64,000 nt of DNA from positions 806,001-870,000 of the forward strand of contig WHUZ01000001.1 in assembly GCA_015179045.1 (NCBI GenBank), given 5' to 3'. The first letter of the stretch is position 1; every line of letters begins with the position of its first letter. The translations under genes were made by a program, and so were the position numbers. The stretch is from Kalaharituber pfeilii (Eukaryota > Ascomycota > Pezizomycetes > Pezizales > Pezizaceae). The notes below the pieces were generated by a model. The model did not search any database. It was not told where the DNA came from and was given only the letters and a program-made list of their open reading frames with translations. This document shows, piece after piece, positions 23,232-36,226 of the stretch.

Positions 23232-26200
23232 TTACACTGACTTCCCGCCAATGAACTCACTCCACGGCTTGACCTCACTCGGGATACCCTCTTTCAACGG
23301 TACCTTCTCCTTCAAGCACTGAGCAAACAACACCGCCGTCTTTGGCTCCATAAAGAGCGGCACACCGAAGTCGACAGCGTTTCTGCGCATGACGTAGTCC
23401 TCGTCCACCAAACTTTCCGCACGGGTCTTGGCTAGATTGAAGACGCCGCCAATGTCATACTTGGTAAAGACATCCCTCAGTTTCCTCTTGTCGGTCTTGG
23501 GAAACTCGATGACGTCTACGGTAACCCCAGTCTCCTTCTCGAGATGCGCCTTTACTTCAGGGCTGGCGGCATAGATCTTATACCTGTGATCCTTGACCAG
23601 GGTGACGATTTTAGAGAGGTATGGTTGGGAGATATCTCCACCGAAGAGAAGACCACAGCCAGGCTGAGGAACCTTGAAGTTCATGGTGGACTGGATAGAG
23701 GCCCAGTATGCCTCGATAACGTCTTTACCGAAACATGCAACTTCTCCGGTACTTGCCATCTCGACCCCAAGGAACGGGTCTGCACCGGCCAATCGAGTCC
23801 AGGAGAATTGAGGAACCTTGGTAGCAGTGTAGTCTCGTTTGACAGCCATAAGGTCCGTCTTCTCAGCCTTCACGTCGACAGTACCAACCAATGCCCTAGT
23901 TGCAATATCAACAAAGTTCTTACCAAGGACCTTAGAGACGAATGGGAATGATCGAGAAGCTCGCAAGTTGCATTCAATGACTTTGAGTTTCTCCTCGCTA
24001 TTTTCTTCAGCCTTGATGATTTGCATGTTGAAAGGACCGGTAATGTTCCACGCCTTTGCAACCTTCTCTGCAATAATCTTAAGGTTCTCCATGGTCTTTT
24101 CACTGAGTGAAACCGGTGGCAGGACGAGAGTTGCGTCGCCGGAATGGACACCAGCAGCCTCAACGTGCTCACTCACAGCATGAACTATAAGCTCTCCATT
24201 TGCAGCAACACCATCAACATCGATTTCCATGGCACCCTCAATGAACTTGGTGATAACGACAGGGTGATCAGGCGAGACATTGGAAGCATTCTCAAGTTTC
24301 TGCTGAAGCTCTGTCTCGCCTCGGATAACACTCATGGCAGCGCCAGAGAGGACATACGATGGACGGACCAGGACAGGGTATCCAACCTTCTCCGCAAAAG
24401 CCTTAGCATCCGCAACGGAAGTGAGCTCTTTCCAGTCGGGTTGGTCAACGCCAATCTGATCGAGGATGCTAGAGAACTTATGCCTATCCTCAGCCTTGTC
24501 AATATCCTTCGGATCAGTACCGAGAACCTTGGCTCCTCCAGTCTCCTGTAGCCTCAATGCGATATTCTGCGGAAGCTGTCCACCAACACTAACAACAACA
24601 CCAGAAGCAGCTTCAAGTTCATAAATATCCATGACCCTCTCGTAGCTTAATTCTTCGAAATAGAGTTTATCGGCGGTATCGAAGTCTGTAGAGTATGTCT
24701 CTGGGTTATAGTTGATCATAACAGTCTTGTTACCCATCTTCCTGAGGGCAAGAGTGGCACTGACAGCGCACCAATCAAATTCCACAGATGAACCAATTCG
24801 ATAGACACCAGATCCAAGGATGATAATGCCGTGATCATCAAACTTGACATCATGCTCTGTAGCATTGTAGGTAGTGTAGAGGTAATTAGTGTCAGCTGGG
24901 AACTCTGCGGCAAGAGTATCAATCTTCTTGACAAAGGGAGTAACTCCAAGCTTCTTCCTGTATGCGCGAACCTCGTCCTCAGTGGAGTTGACACATTTGG
25001 CAACCTGAATGTCAGAGAAACCCATCTTCTTTGCAGTGAGGACAGTCTCTTTAGAGAGTGCAGTGAGAGAACCGAGCTCTATGAGCTTCTTCTGCATGTC
25101 AACAATATTCTGAAGCTTGTACAGGAACCACTTATCAATCTTGGTGAGTTCATGGACTTTGTCGACAGAATAGTTTTCATGAAGCATTGCTTGCCCAACA
25201 GCAAGCCACCTACGATCTGTGGGGTTTTTGAGGACATCGTCAAGATTGTCAAACTTCGCTCCCTGGAATCCCACGAACTGCGGGTCTACTTGTCGGATAG
25301 CCTTAAACACAAAAATGTCAATATTATTATATGCCTTGCTAGGGATCTCCTAAATAACCGACCTTCTGAATACTCTCCTCAAATGTGCGACCAATGGCCA
25401 TGACCTCACCGACAGACTTCATGCTGCTTCCAATATCACGCTTTACATTGCCAAACTTGCTCAAATCCCACCTTGGAATCTTGCTGACAATGTAATCCAA
25501 ACTGGGTTCAAAGTTTGCAGACGTCGTCTTTGTTACCGCATTAGGCAACTCTGGTAGCGTGTGCCCGAGAGCAATCTTGGCTGCTGTATACGCAAGAGGG
25601 TACCCGGTCGCTTTGGAGGCCAATGCAGAAGACCGCGACAGCCTTGCGTTGACCTCGATTACCCTGTAGTCCAACCCGTCCGGTTGCAATGCATACTGCA
25701 CGTTGCATTCTCCGACAACGCCAAGATGTCGGACAATCTTGATTGCCGCAGATCGCAGCATGTGGTATTCCTCGTCACTGAGAGTTTGCGAGGGCGCAAC
25801 GACGATAGAGTCACCGGTGTGGATACCTAATGGGTCAAAATTCTCCATGTTACACACAGTGATGCAGTTATTAGCTGCATCACGGACGACTTCATATTCG
25901 ACCTCTTTCCACCCCTTCAACGATTTCTCAACCAGGATCTGAGGCGAAAGTGAGAGAGATCGCGCGGCAAGATCATGAAGTTCTTGGCGGTTGTTTGCAA
26001 ATCCGGATCCGAGGCCTCCAAGGGCATAGGCGGAGCGGACGATGATAGGATATCCGACCTTCTCAGCGGCTTCGAGGGCTTCGTCAACAGTGTTTACCGC
26101 GATTGACTCAGCAATGGGGATGTTGATTTCTGTAGGGCGGGTGTGTTAGTTTCCCAACAATTATTTATCCAGGGCTCTAACGAAAAAGATTTCCTACCAT

Positions 26201-27018
26201 TAAGTGCTTTGGCAAAGAGATCTCTGTCCTCTGAAACCTCCAAAGTCCTGATGGGTGTGCCGAGGACTTTAACACCATACCTAGGCAGAGTTAACCTTCA
26301 CAATAATTCAGGCACACGGAATAATCTAGCTTTACTTCTCAAAGATGCCCATCTTCTCTAATTTCACACCACAGTTCAATGCAGTTTGACCACCAAAAGT
26401 CAATAAGATACCATCCGGCCGCTCTCTTTCAATCACATGGGTAATATACTCAGGCGTTACGGGAAGATAAAAGACCTCGTCCGCCAGAAAGTGACTTGTC
26501 TGGATTGTTGCGATATTTGGGTTGAGGAGGAGAGTATGCACATTTGCTTCTTTCAAAGCCTTGATAGCCTGTGAACCTGTATTCAAATGAGCATCAATAA
26601 TTCACATTACTGTAACCACCTTCCTCATACCTGAATAATCAAACTCTCCCGCTTGTCCAATACTTAAACCACCACTCCCAATCACGAGCACCTTCTTGAC
26701 ATCCACCACTTTGCCTTTGCTTGCTTCTAGAATTCCGCTAGCAACATATGCACCGGGTTGATAAATGTTATTTACAGCCAACCTCGCTAGGGAGGTGCTG
26801 AATGCTCTGTAGCTATTTAATTGACTTATTCGCTTTGCTTGCGATTGGGGTGTAGAAAAGAGGGTGGAATTGGCTCGCGGTAGTATCTTTGGTAGCGAGG
26901 ACAGAGCTCTGATAGGCCTTGGCCCTGAGGCGCATTGTATCCGGGTTCTAGTGACCAGTGAACGAGTAGAGGGCGTGGATGTTCGGAGGAAGGTTCGCGA
27001 GATATGAGCGGACGCCAT
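23232..27018 (-). CDS. CPA2: Carbamoyl-phosphate synthase, arginine-specific large chain, mitochondrial
   Basis: The large subunit makes carbamoyl phosphate from bicarbonate, ATP and ammonia passed from the small (glutaminase) subunit, feeding citrulline synthesis. Five exons (27018-26631, 26576-26336, 26280-26198, 26129-25363, 25301-23232) with introns of 54-68 bases give 1182 residues, normal for the family. The first ~85 residues are rich in R, S and T with no acidic residues, a matrix-targeting presequence. The two homologous ATP-grasp halves are visible: [20 protein letters not shown] with the [22 protein letters not shown] block, and [19 protein letters not shown] with [17 protein letters not shown]. 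The protein lacks fused glutaminase, dihydroorotase or ATCase domains, so it is the arginine-pathway enzyme. The C-terminal allosteric domain is complete. Very secure call. Confidence 0.96.
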
Positions 27019-28468
27019 TGTGCAAGCTTCTCAAGGCGCTGCAGTCTTATAGTTACAGGACCGGTTTCAGAGTGGAGTTCTACGAGGCTGCTGATGCGGT
27101 CAGCTCTATAGGCTCACGAGAATTGAGTAGAGCGGGGGGTTGCCGCGAGCGTCTGAGCAGGATATCTCCTCAATAGACAGCAATTGAGCTTACCACTTGG
27201 TGCAGATGTGTGCTCTGGGGGCCCGCGGGAGAGAGCCTGCCGCAAAGCTAGGGGAGGAGGGGGGAGTTCTCGGTTGAGGATGCTTCGCTTCTGCGCTGGC
27301 CAGCACAAATACCTTATACCAAGTATGACTCTACCGTCACAGGCACTCAAAAAAAGTTTGCCAAGTTTCCACTCGCAAAATTGCAATTGAGCCAGACTAT
27401 GATAGTCCGGCCGGCTCACCTAGCGGCGGCGGGGAAACTGCCTAGGCACTGACGCTTCGGAGCGAGCGGGCAGGGGCTATCGGACAGTCGCAATAATATA
27501 ATGTATGATAATGTGCATAGAAGGCAGCTTATCGATACTCCGGTTGCGATCAGCTGCTGATGCTACCGTGTGAGGTGAAAAAAAAAAAAAGGCAATCGCG
27601 CGGGCGGCAGACATCAATGCCTTTGACAACGCTCGCAACTTCCATGCTATCTAGTGGCAGCCTGCCAGTGTGAATGTGCCGGGCACCGGGAGGGCGGTCA
27701 GGTCAAGCTCAAGTCCCGCAGAGGGCAGGCGGCCACGAGACTGGCGCGGCCTGCACTGCGAACGCTGGCAGGAGAAATATCGTGTGTGCTCCAGCAGCGG
27801 TGGGCATGACTGCCAGTGGCTGTTTTCTAGTAACAAGCGCGCGTGTTCGGCGCCCGCCCAGTAGGCCCAACCCTCTCGACAGTGGATCCGGGCTGGTTCA
27901 AGATTCTGAAAATTTTTTGTCGTGTTGCGCCTGTCCCGGCGAACTTACAGGTTCAATGGCCTTGGTACTGCCCGAACAGGGAAAGGAACTCGAAGGGAAA
28001 CGGCGACATCACCGGTCTTGGCTCTAATCCACGCTAGTCACATTGCAGTAGATTCAGATGGCCACAATCACATCCCGACTGCATAGAAAGATTTTAGACC
28101 AACTAATAACATATGTATATTTGCCCATTGCTCATGTCTTCCATCTACAATTGTTAGAAAGAAGAAATGGATGTTACATGATGGAACTTTGCGGAGATCC
28201 ACACCATAAGTCGCACAAGCATTAATGAGATCGTGGGGTAAACAAAAAGTAAGGAACAAAAAGTAAGGAAGGAAATGTAATAAAAGGAAGGCTATTACAG
28301 AAAATACACATGAGAAAAAGATAAGAAAAGACGTATATCGGAAACAAAAAACCACGAAAAAAGTAATCAGATATGCGTCTACCCTACACCACAGCCGTTC
28401 CCCATTCATAAACAATGCATGATTGCATAGCCCACTTTACCCATCTTACAATTCACCCAGACCGTTAA
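27019..28468. other. Spacer between CPA2 promoter and PRP10 3' end
   Basis: The left part (27019-28050) is clearly more GC-rich than neighbouring spacers and has overlapping open frames on both strands, none with a recognisable domain. A 12-base A-tract lies near 27578. The right part (28070-28468) is AT-leaning and should hold the PRP10 3' UTR. Confidence 0.45.
27326..27331. promoter_or_regulatory. Possible CPC1/GCN4 core site upstream of CPA2
   Basis: TGACTC lies ~310 bases upstream of the CPA2 start codon. It matches six bases of the GCN4/CPC1 site TGACTCA, which controls arginine genes in fungi. A six-base match can be chance. Confidence 0.25.
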
Positions 28469-31400
28469 TTATATGATAATACTCAGCTCATGCCTAGCTC
28501 CTCCCCCTTCCACTCCATCCAAGCTGGGATAGAATGGGACCATGCAATCCGCGCTCTGTACATATGCGTTGTTGTAAAGTCGCCAATATGGCACCCGGAC
28601 TTTTCTTGCAGGATGGAAAAGACCAGCCCAGACATAGTTCATCACCAGACCTGTTCCTACGGCCATTCTGATGGCATCTATTGCTTCGATAATCCTATCA
28701 ATCACGTGAGGACTAGTTTCAAAGAGATTTGGGTAGAGCAAATTCAGCAGATGAATCATTGCATCCTCGCATCCCAGTCCCACAACACCCAAGGCGACAT
28801 GTTTGACGACACTAGCGGCAGTCTGTCGGTGGACCTGGTCTCGATCAATCAGGGCATCTTCCAGAAGCGGTGTGACAGCATAGACATAATCCTTGGCCAT
28901 TTCTCCAATGTATTCAAACAAGAAGGAGAGTGACTTAAGCACGCCGTTTTGAACATTTAACTCCGGGACACGGTATTCGTTCATCAAAGCTGGAAGCACG
29001 GTAAATGGTGCGCAAGTTTCTGCTACAATACCAATGGCGACCGCAGTGCACACGCGGGACTGACGCTCTTGAACACGAAGATTGTTAAGAAGTGTAGCAA
29101 GAACATCCTGGGGACCAATGGCTTTGGCAATGAAACCTAGAGGAATAATTAGTAAACCTGTTTGACCTATGCGGGGAGTTACAAGAGGCTGCTTACCGAA
29201 TGTATTGTTTGCGGCTCTCCGAATGCCTTTTTTGTGCGCTTTCAACATATCCAGCAGTTCAAAACAAATTCTCATCCACTCTCTTGCACTTACAAACTCC
29301 GGACCCCTGTCTGCAATTCTTCCTACAAGGTCGATGGTATTTTCCTGCACCTTCTCATGCCTGTTCCTTAAGATAGGTGTCAACCGTGGCAAAAGATCTT
29401 TGATAGGAGGCTGCATGCTCGCAATTCCAACAACTGTGACAATAGCCCTTAGCGCCCCCAGAATTGAACCCAAGACTTCAGGATATTCTTCACCAAGATA
29501 CTCGTAAAGTACAACACCGAGTTTTCCCATCAATGCGTCTTCACCACACTGCTTCATGACAATGGCAATACGGGAAATAAGGTCTGCGGATTGTTGTCGC
29601 ACAGCGGAGGACTTGTTATTCAGTCGCCAGAGAATCGTAGAAACGATCTGGGGCAAGTATGGTTTGCATCGAGTACCCAAAGCATTGACCACTGTACCAA
29701 ACCCATTTAGCATGACAACATCCTCCATGCTCTGCTCCTGGAATGCAAATAAAACCCCATCGACAAGCCTTTCTTCAAGACGCTCTCCAATGTCCGCCGC
29801 ACCAAGGGCAGCTACCACCTTATCAATGGTTTCCAGTGTCATTTTCCGATAGGCTTCGCTCTCATCCTTGAGGTGGTCTACAATTCGTTCCACAATCTCT
29901 CCACAGCCAACCTTCTGAGCAAGATCAACAGTGGTCTCAACAACTTGACGATAGTTGCGTTTATCTAGGGCCATTCTTCTCACCCAGAAGCATTTGAAAA
30001 ACTCTGGGAGAACATTCTCCTTGAGATAAGCAGCAGTGACTCCTTCTGTGCCCGCACACTGAGATATAACCTTCAATACAACCTTCTTCATTTCTTCATC
30101 CGGACTTTGGAATTCTCGAAGGAGAATTTCCATGACCTGTGCCGTATAATAGTTGGCATATTCTTCGTCCATGAGGGGAATGACGTAGCCAACGGCCTTC
30201 AAGAACCCCGTCAAGCCTTTCCCACGTTGCTTCTTCGCGCCTGTCCAGAGAGGATTTAAAATTGTATCGAATGATTCAATACCATAAGGACTAGCAGCCT
30301 CCGCCAACGCAGCGATTGCGAGTGATGTTTGAGTCCTCACCTTTGCCTGTTCATCCTCAAGATTAGGCCCAATGCATTCAACCAGACCTTTCAAGTGAGG
30401 CAAAATTGCACAACCCATAAGAATAGGAATTTGTTGCACGATCTTTACGCCAGTATGCCTAGCTTGCCATGATTTCTTGCTTCGGCAGACTGCACGGAGG
30501 AATGGCAGCAGCGCAGGGATGCCAAGCGCCGATGCTACAACCGCGAAAGCTCTGGCAGTTGTATTCCGCACATATTCATCAACGTGGTCGATATCTGGTC
30601 GCATGGTAGAAATCATATGGGCTAGACCGGCGGCTTTTGCAAGGTTTGATATAATCTCTCGGCCCTCGACACGTGCATAGTAATCTTGGTCAATCAACAA
30701 GGGCTCGATGACGACAAGAATCTTGTGGACGTACGGTCGGACAAGGTCATCCAGCTTATATAGGATGCGGTCAATAACCTTGACGAGAAGATGTCGTTCT
30801 TGATCTTCCAAAGTTTTTTCCATTAGCAGGGGCAGGATTTGGTTGAACAGTGGTCCAGCGCCAAATTGTCGAGCATTATCAGTTAGCTGTCGAAGAGCTG
30901 TCTTTCTCATTGGGGGAGTGCCGTTCTTGACCTTCAGTAGTAACCGCATAATCTTCCTTTCCTTCAGCTCCTCCACGCTCATGGTGTTCTCGTCTGATCC
31001 ATCAACTAATTTTCCGAAATACGCCATATCCTCAGGTTTGAAAAACTGAAGGTCTCCAACGCCAGGAATATCAGTGGGTAGTTGTTTCCCAAGTATACGA
31101 GCATTCTCCGGTTCCTGCATCATGAAGCCACCATTCATGGATGCCATTGGTGCAGGTGTAGACATTAATTTCCTTGCAGGAGTTCTGATCGGAGCATACC
31201 CAGGAGGCGGTTCAAGAATCTTATAACCCTCTTTCGGAAGCATTTCGTCCAATTCCTCATCAGAAAGCGGTGCGTTCCGATCATGTTGGCCAAATGTAAT
31301 CGGTAGAGATGGAATTGGGGCAGCAGCTGAGGATGAAGGATGTATAGGCGTTACAAGCCCTTGTGCTCCGACGGGAGTAGCTGTAGTGAGAGCTGGTGCC

Positions 31401-32257
31401 ATATCCCATCTACTTCTTCTCGGTGTTGCTTCTACTCCTGCACCGACAGCGCTTGGTGTGATTTGATCCCATCGCGACTTTTTCTCTGTTGGTTTAGTAT
31501 CCTTCGCCGCGGATTCCTCGGTGGAGGCGACGTCCCATCTTCGTTTCCTAGCTCTCGGCGCGGCACTACCGTCTTCTTGCTTGATATCCTCATCCTTCAA
31601 TACTGGCTTGTGGTCCTCAACCGCACTATCAGCTTTGATCGCTTCAGCCTTCTGTTTTTCCTCTATTTTCCTTCTCACTCGCTCTTCCTCTCGCTCCAAC
31701 TCCTTTTCTTTCATGATATCCCGATAGCTCTTCCCTTCTACGTCACCTGTCTCCTTAAAGGCATCCACCCTTGTTGGCTCCAGGGCCCTTGCAAACTTCC
31801 GTTTCTGATAGTCTGTTTCCCGGTCTGCAATTTTTGACCCCTTTGCCCTGGCGGCCATAGGGTCAATGTCATCCCCAAACAGCGGCGAACTCATTCAGGA
31901 TCTCCTTAGATGCGGTATACTGCCCAACCAACCTCCGCGATCCATCAGCATTGGGCATATCCTCGTCATCAAGATCATCATCGTTTATGGCGATGGAGGT
32001 GTTATAACCTTCGTATTTATTTGCCGGAGAATCATAAAGAGTGGAATCGGCGCTTGCAGTCAAAGATTGTTTAGTGGAAATATTCGCACGTTGAGTAGAG
32101 GGATCAAAGGCCTTCGATTTATTTGCCTTGAGAGCATTTCGCTCGGCTTGTAGCTTTTGGATCTGTTCAAACTCCGCTGTAAATTGTTAGCCAAGTTGCC
32201 ACAGGGAAACCGCGCGACCGCGATGGCTGGTGATTTGGGTTACATACAATCCGCCAT
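28469..32257 (-). CDS. PRP10: U2 snRNP splicing factor 3B subunit 1; one frameshift
   Basis: SF3B1/Prp10 is the HEAT-repeat scaffold of SF3b that clamps the U2-branch-site duplex. Exons are 32257-32248 (ten bases with the ATG), 32176-29197 and 29136-28469; the last intron (60 bases, in frame) interrupts [17 protein letters not shown]. The N-terminal part holds [16 protein letters not shown] and [13 protein letters not shown], then [16 protein letters not shown] repeats run to the C-terminus, including EQAKVRT, whose lysine corresponds to human K700, and the [19 protein letters not shown] hinge region. Between NEFAA and GDDIDP the frame shifts by one base at a T3G4 run (plus-strand 31873-31879). 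No splice pair repairs it without deleting conserved sequence, and the gene is essential, so a sequence error is the likeliest explanation. Confidence 0.95.
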
Positions 32258-33447
32258 GATTAAATGTCAAAATGTAGCAGGAAACGGGAAATGAAATTAA
32301 AAATCAAGTGTAAAAGTAAGTATACTAGGATCCCATTCAAATGTAACGTGATGTGGTAGATTTGAGGCGTGAAGGCAATGGTGTGAAATTTTGAGGCGAT
32401 GGCCTTCTAGATGATGCGAGTGTGTGGTATCCGAATATCACGCCAAGAACTAAGCTGACAAACCATAACTTATAATATCACGTGACTTATAACAATGGTT
32501 TCCACTCATGTGTCGTAGCCTCGTAGCCAGGAGTTTTTGCTATGAGACATATCGAAAGATTCAAGCCAGCAGCAACTGTCAATTCTCTCCTTGCCTCTGT
32601 CCGGTATATGCATACTGAATATATCATCTTCCAGTGTTGGTAAACACGCCAAAAATCACGAGTCCTCGAATGGGTTTGAGCTGGCCAAGATGCAGTTTCT
32701 TAGTCTGGTTGCACTCCCCCCTGTATCTCCTTTGCAAGGGCAAGGTTAATGGTTTTGGCTACAACCAGACTAGACTAAGATGAATGCTACTTCCAATCAT
32801 CACATCCTGTTACCCTCATATGTAGCACATGTTATAAGGGGTTTTAAGAAAAACATGCAAGTTACTAATGTTCTTCATCTTGAAGGGAGAATTAGATGAA
32901 AATTCCACACCCGTAACTTATTCGCACCCCTCCTAATCTGCACTCTCCAACGGGAAGTAGGGGGTGGGGCGGCTTTGGAGAAGTATTATTTGAACAGCTT
33001 TGCTCAGGAAAATGTTCGTTTAAAACATGTATGGTTCGAGACAGCATGTGCACCAGAAACACACTTCCTTTCTTCCATTTTTTTTAATCTTTCCCCCCCT
33101 TTGTATTGTCATTGAAGCATTAGGACCTGCACTATAACAGATATCTAGTTGTGGGTTTTGCTCGTCAATGTGCAAGTAAAGTACATACAAGATAAGTTTA
33201 CCCAGCAAAAAAGGAAACGATGTGGAACCTAGACGATGACAATAGAACAAGATAAAAAACAAAAGCAAACCATGAACCAAAATATGACAGCAAGACCCTC
33301 GGGAGAACCAGTTTCAGAGCTGGAAAAAAGAAAAGGAAATAATACATGTAATAAAAAAAAAAAATGCAAAGTGCAGCTTCATCTATGCCTATCTAGATAA
33401 AGTGTTGATTGAGTGCAACTCATTGAACCCCCTCGGCAACGAGCAGC
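32258..33447. other. Spacer between PRP10 and SYF2
   Basis: It holds the PRP10 promoter side (left) and the SYF2 3' UTR (right). No gene is supported; an 86-codon frame at 33020-33280 is low-complexity. Confidence 0.55.
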
Positions 33448-34585
33448 TTAAATCATCGTACCGCGCTCAAAGCTGTCCCGAATTTCGCTCGTGTACTATA
33501 GTAGTAGAAGAGAGGTGGTTAGTATTGACCCCCCCAAAAGCAAACAAAACCGTAGGAATAGTCAAAGGAAAGAGAGACCCAAAACTTACCTTGTTATAAT
33601 ACCTCGCCAACTTCATATTGAACTGCTTATTCTTATCATTAATATAAGTAACATCCTCATCGTCACCCTTGTTGCCCCTCCGCTTATTTCGTGTCTCCTC
33701 CGCCCTCTTTAGGTCTCCCACCAACTTATCAATCTTGGCTTTCGGCGGTTTATTATCGACGAATCCCAAACTATCTACTCCAGCATAAAACTCCCCCTCC
33801 CTATCGACCGCCACCAAGCTCACCTCACCCGTCTCCTCGTCCTCGACTTCAAATACTTGTCCATCCCTGATGACTTTTCCTTTCTCCTTCATATACGCCT
33901 TTAAGTCCGGTGGTCCCATTTCACGGAGTTGCTTTTTATACACTTTCCGCGCAGCCTGAGTGTAGTCCTGAAAAGCCACGTCCTCGACATGGCGTTTTTT
34001 CTTTTCGAGTTTTTTATCCCAGGCCTCAGCCTCCTCAACTGTCCAGTCCCATGCGCGTTTACGTTCGAAGTCGCCACCCTCCGCACTGACGTCGGATTTG
34101 GCAAGCTTAAATTCGGCTTCAGAACGGAGACGCTGGAGGCGGGCAAGTTCGCGGGGGTCGAGAGCTTGGCGGCGGCGCTCGGCGAAGACTTCTTTGAGGT
34201 TGGCGGAGGCGGATGTTTTCTATCGAGAGGGTGTGAGGTTAGCGAGGAGGTTGGTGGGTTAGTGGAGGGATATGCGGAATAGAAAGGAATGGGGACATAC
34301 AGCTCGGGCGCGCAGGGCTCGGAAACGCTCTTCACGTTCTTTGGCCTTTTGCTCGCGGGGGTTTAGGGTTCTCGAATTTGCGGAGGGTTCGGACGACTCA
34401 TGGTTCTCCGCCTCTTCATCGTCTTGTTCATCATGCTCCTCAGCTTCAGGTGTATTTGACAATTTGGCTATCCTGGCTCCGGACTCGGGTTGCTCTTGCC
34501 CTTGGCCCTCTATCCGCCCATCGGAGGACTCCCCCATGGCGGTAGGGGAGGCGGCCTCGGTCTGCGGCGACGGTGAGGGCGGCAT
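33448..34585 (-). CDS. SYF2: Pre-mRNA-splicing factor SYF2
   Basis: SYF2 is a component of the Prp19-associated (NineTeen) complex of the spliceosome. Exons 34585-34301, 34219-33590 and 33495-33448 (introns 81 and 94 bases) give 320 residues. An acidic, low-complexity N-terminus is followed by the family core: REQKAKEREERFRALRARA, then KRAWDWTVEEAEAWDKKLEK, FQDYTQAARKVYKKQLREM, and the C-terminal VTYINDKNKQFNMKLARYYNK continued in the tiny last exon (YTSEIRDSFERGTMI, then TAA). The last exon of 15 codons is easy to miss, because the frame runs on into the intron. The start was placed at MPPSPSP because the in-frame ATG further upstream precedes a segment unlike the family. It shares a ~600-base divergent spacer with YAF9. 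Confidence 0.93.
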
Positions 34586-35183
34586 AGTGATGGAATTGAG
34601 CTGCGCAGCTAGGCTGCGTTGCAAGGGGAAGGTAGAAGGAGGACTGAGCTTGTCGCAAGCGCTATACCAACTCAATCCAGTGTTCTAACACGCGCAAGGG
34701 CGGAGCTGTATGTCGTCAAAAGAGGGGAGCTGTCTGGTTTCGTCCACGCTGTGTCGATGATTCTTTCTGGAGAATCTCGCAGTTGCTTGCAGGGTACTAA
34801 CTGTACATGCGCGAACGGCGAGGCGTGTTGCTGGTCTTGGCGCATCGTACTGGGGTTGGGTTCGCCTCTCGCCCAACGCCTGACGCAGTATCAGTTAAAG
34901 CTACAACCTTACATCCCCCACCATGACAGCAAATGAAAGGCAAGTTTTTATACAACAGTACAGCAGCTTTAGAAAGATTTCGCACATAAAAAACGCTCAA
35001 ACTTCTGCGCCCTCGTCGCTGCTCATTCCTCTCGCCCTCCACTAGTCCTGGCCATACTGGTTCACTTCAGCTCTCAGCTCTTCGCTCTTGCCACCTCCCT
35101 ATCTTCACATCATCTTACTCTCTATTTACTACCTATATCAGGCGTCTTTCTTCCCTCTCTTCTTCGTCACACGCCCTCTCACT
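34586..35183. other. Divergent promoter region SYF2 / YAF9
   Basis: About 600 bases separate the two start codons. The YAF9-proximal side is strongly pyrimidine-rich (35090-35170). No coding signal. Confidence 0.6.
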
Positions 35184-36226
35184 ATGCCCGCCGCGTCAAG
35201 CACAAAGCGCATCAAGGTACCCAAAGTTTCTCATCAAGATATAGCTTCAAATTCAATTCGACTTCGGGTCTGGCTTGTCTTTTGTGCTTTTCTTCGTTCA
35301 TCCCTTGCCATATACCCTCCCCTTTCCTCCCTCTCCCTTTCCCTTCTCTTTTTCGCGGTTCTACCGCTTATTACTAACGGAAATCTGATAAAAGAACACA
35401 AGCATATACCGACCGATCAGTAAACCTCCTTCTCCACCTCCACCTCCGCTCCACCAATTGGAGAGTGATGTGCTAATTGTACTTCTGTCTACGAAAATAG
35501 TCTACGGATCAGTCGCAACACCATTTCGACCCGAGAATCGCCCATCGACGTTACCGCCTGATCACACGCATAAATGGACCGTGATGGTGAAAGGTGTTCG
35601 GGACGGGGACGTTACGCATTTCATTAAGAAAGTGCAATTCAAGCTACATGAAACTTACGTCAATCCCGTACGGAGTACGTTACACCCTTCCCTCCCTCAT
35701 GCCCCACCTCACTCCCAGTCAGTACTCACCTTCCCCCCACCCTCTCCTATAAACAGCAATTGAGAATCCCCCTTTCGAAGTCTCCGAAACTGGCTGGGGC
35801 GAATTCGAAATCCAAATCAAAATTTACTTCGTTCCCGAAGCCAACGAAAAGCCTTGCTCTCTCTTCCATTTCCTGACCCTACACCCGTACGGTCCCGACG
35901 CCGAGGAATGGCGCGCCTCATTTCGCCCCGTGTATTCCTTCTCCTACGACGAGCTCATTTTCCCCGAGCCGACAGAAGCCATGTTCAACATCCTGACCTC
36001 AAAAGGAAGTGTATTGTTGCCAAATAATAAGGGTTCCGAGTTAGATCCGTTTAGTAGGGAAGTGGAGCAGCAGGAGCTCGATAAATTGGCTCTTAAGATC
36101 GCTGAAGTACAGAAGCTGCTGAAGGATAAAAGGGAGGCGATTGAAGAGCGGGAAGCGCAGATAAAAGCGCTAAAGGAGGAACGGGCAAAGAAGGAGGCCG
36201 AAAAGGCAGCGCAAAACCCGGAGTAA
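35184..36226 (+). CDS. YAF9: YEATS-domain protein YAF9
   Basis: YAF9 is the acyl-lysine-reading YEATS subunit shared by the NuA4 acetyltransferase and the SWR1 remodeller. Four exons fit: 35184-35216, 35395-35419, 35501-35674 and 35757-36226, giving 233 residues. Exon 2 is only 25 bases (NTSIYRPI followed by a split codon); without it the YEATS domain would lack its first strand. The YEATS core is plain: HKWTVMVKGVRDGDVTHF, VQFKLHETYVNPVR, GWGEFEIQIKIYF and LFHFLTLHPYG. It ends with a coiled-coil tail rich in K, E and A (about residues 175-230), as in yeast YAF9. Intron 1 is long for this window (178 bases). A 336-base spacer with no gene separates its end from the convergent COQ11-like gene. 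Confidence 0.92.

Noticed and set aside
23232..27018. Possibility that the synthase is the pyrimidine (URA2/CAD) enzyme
   Set aside because: It has a mitochondrial presequence and lacks glutaminase, dihydroorotase and ATCase domains, so it is the arginine-specific chain.
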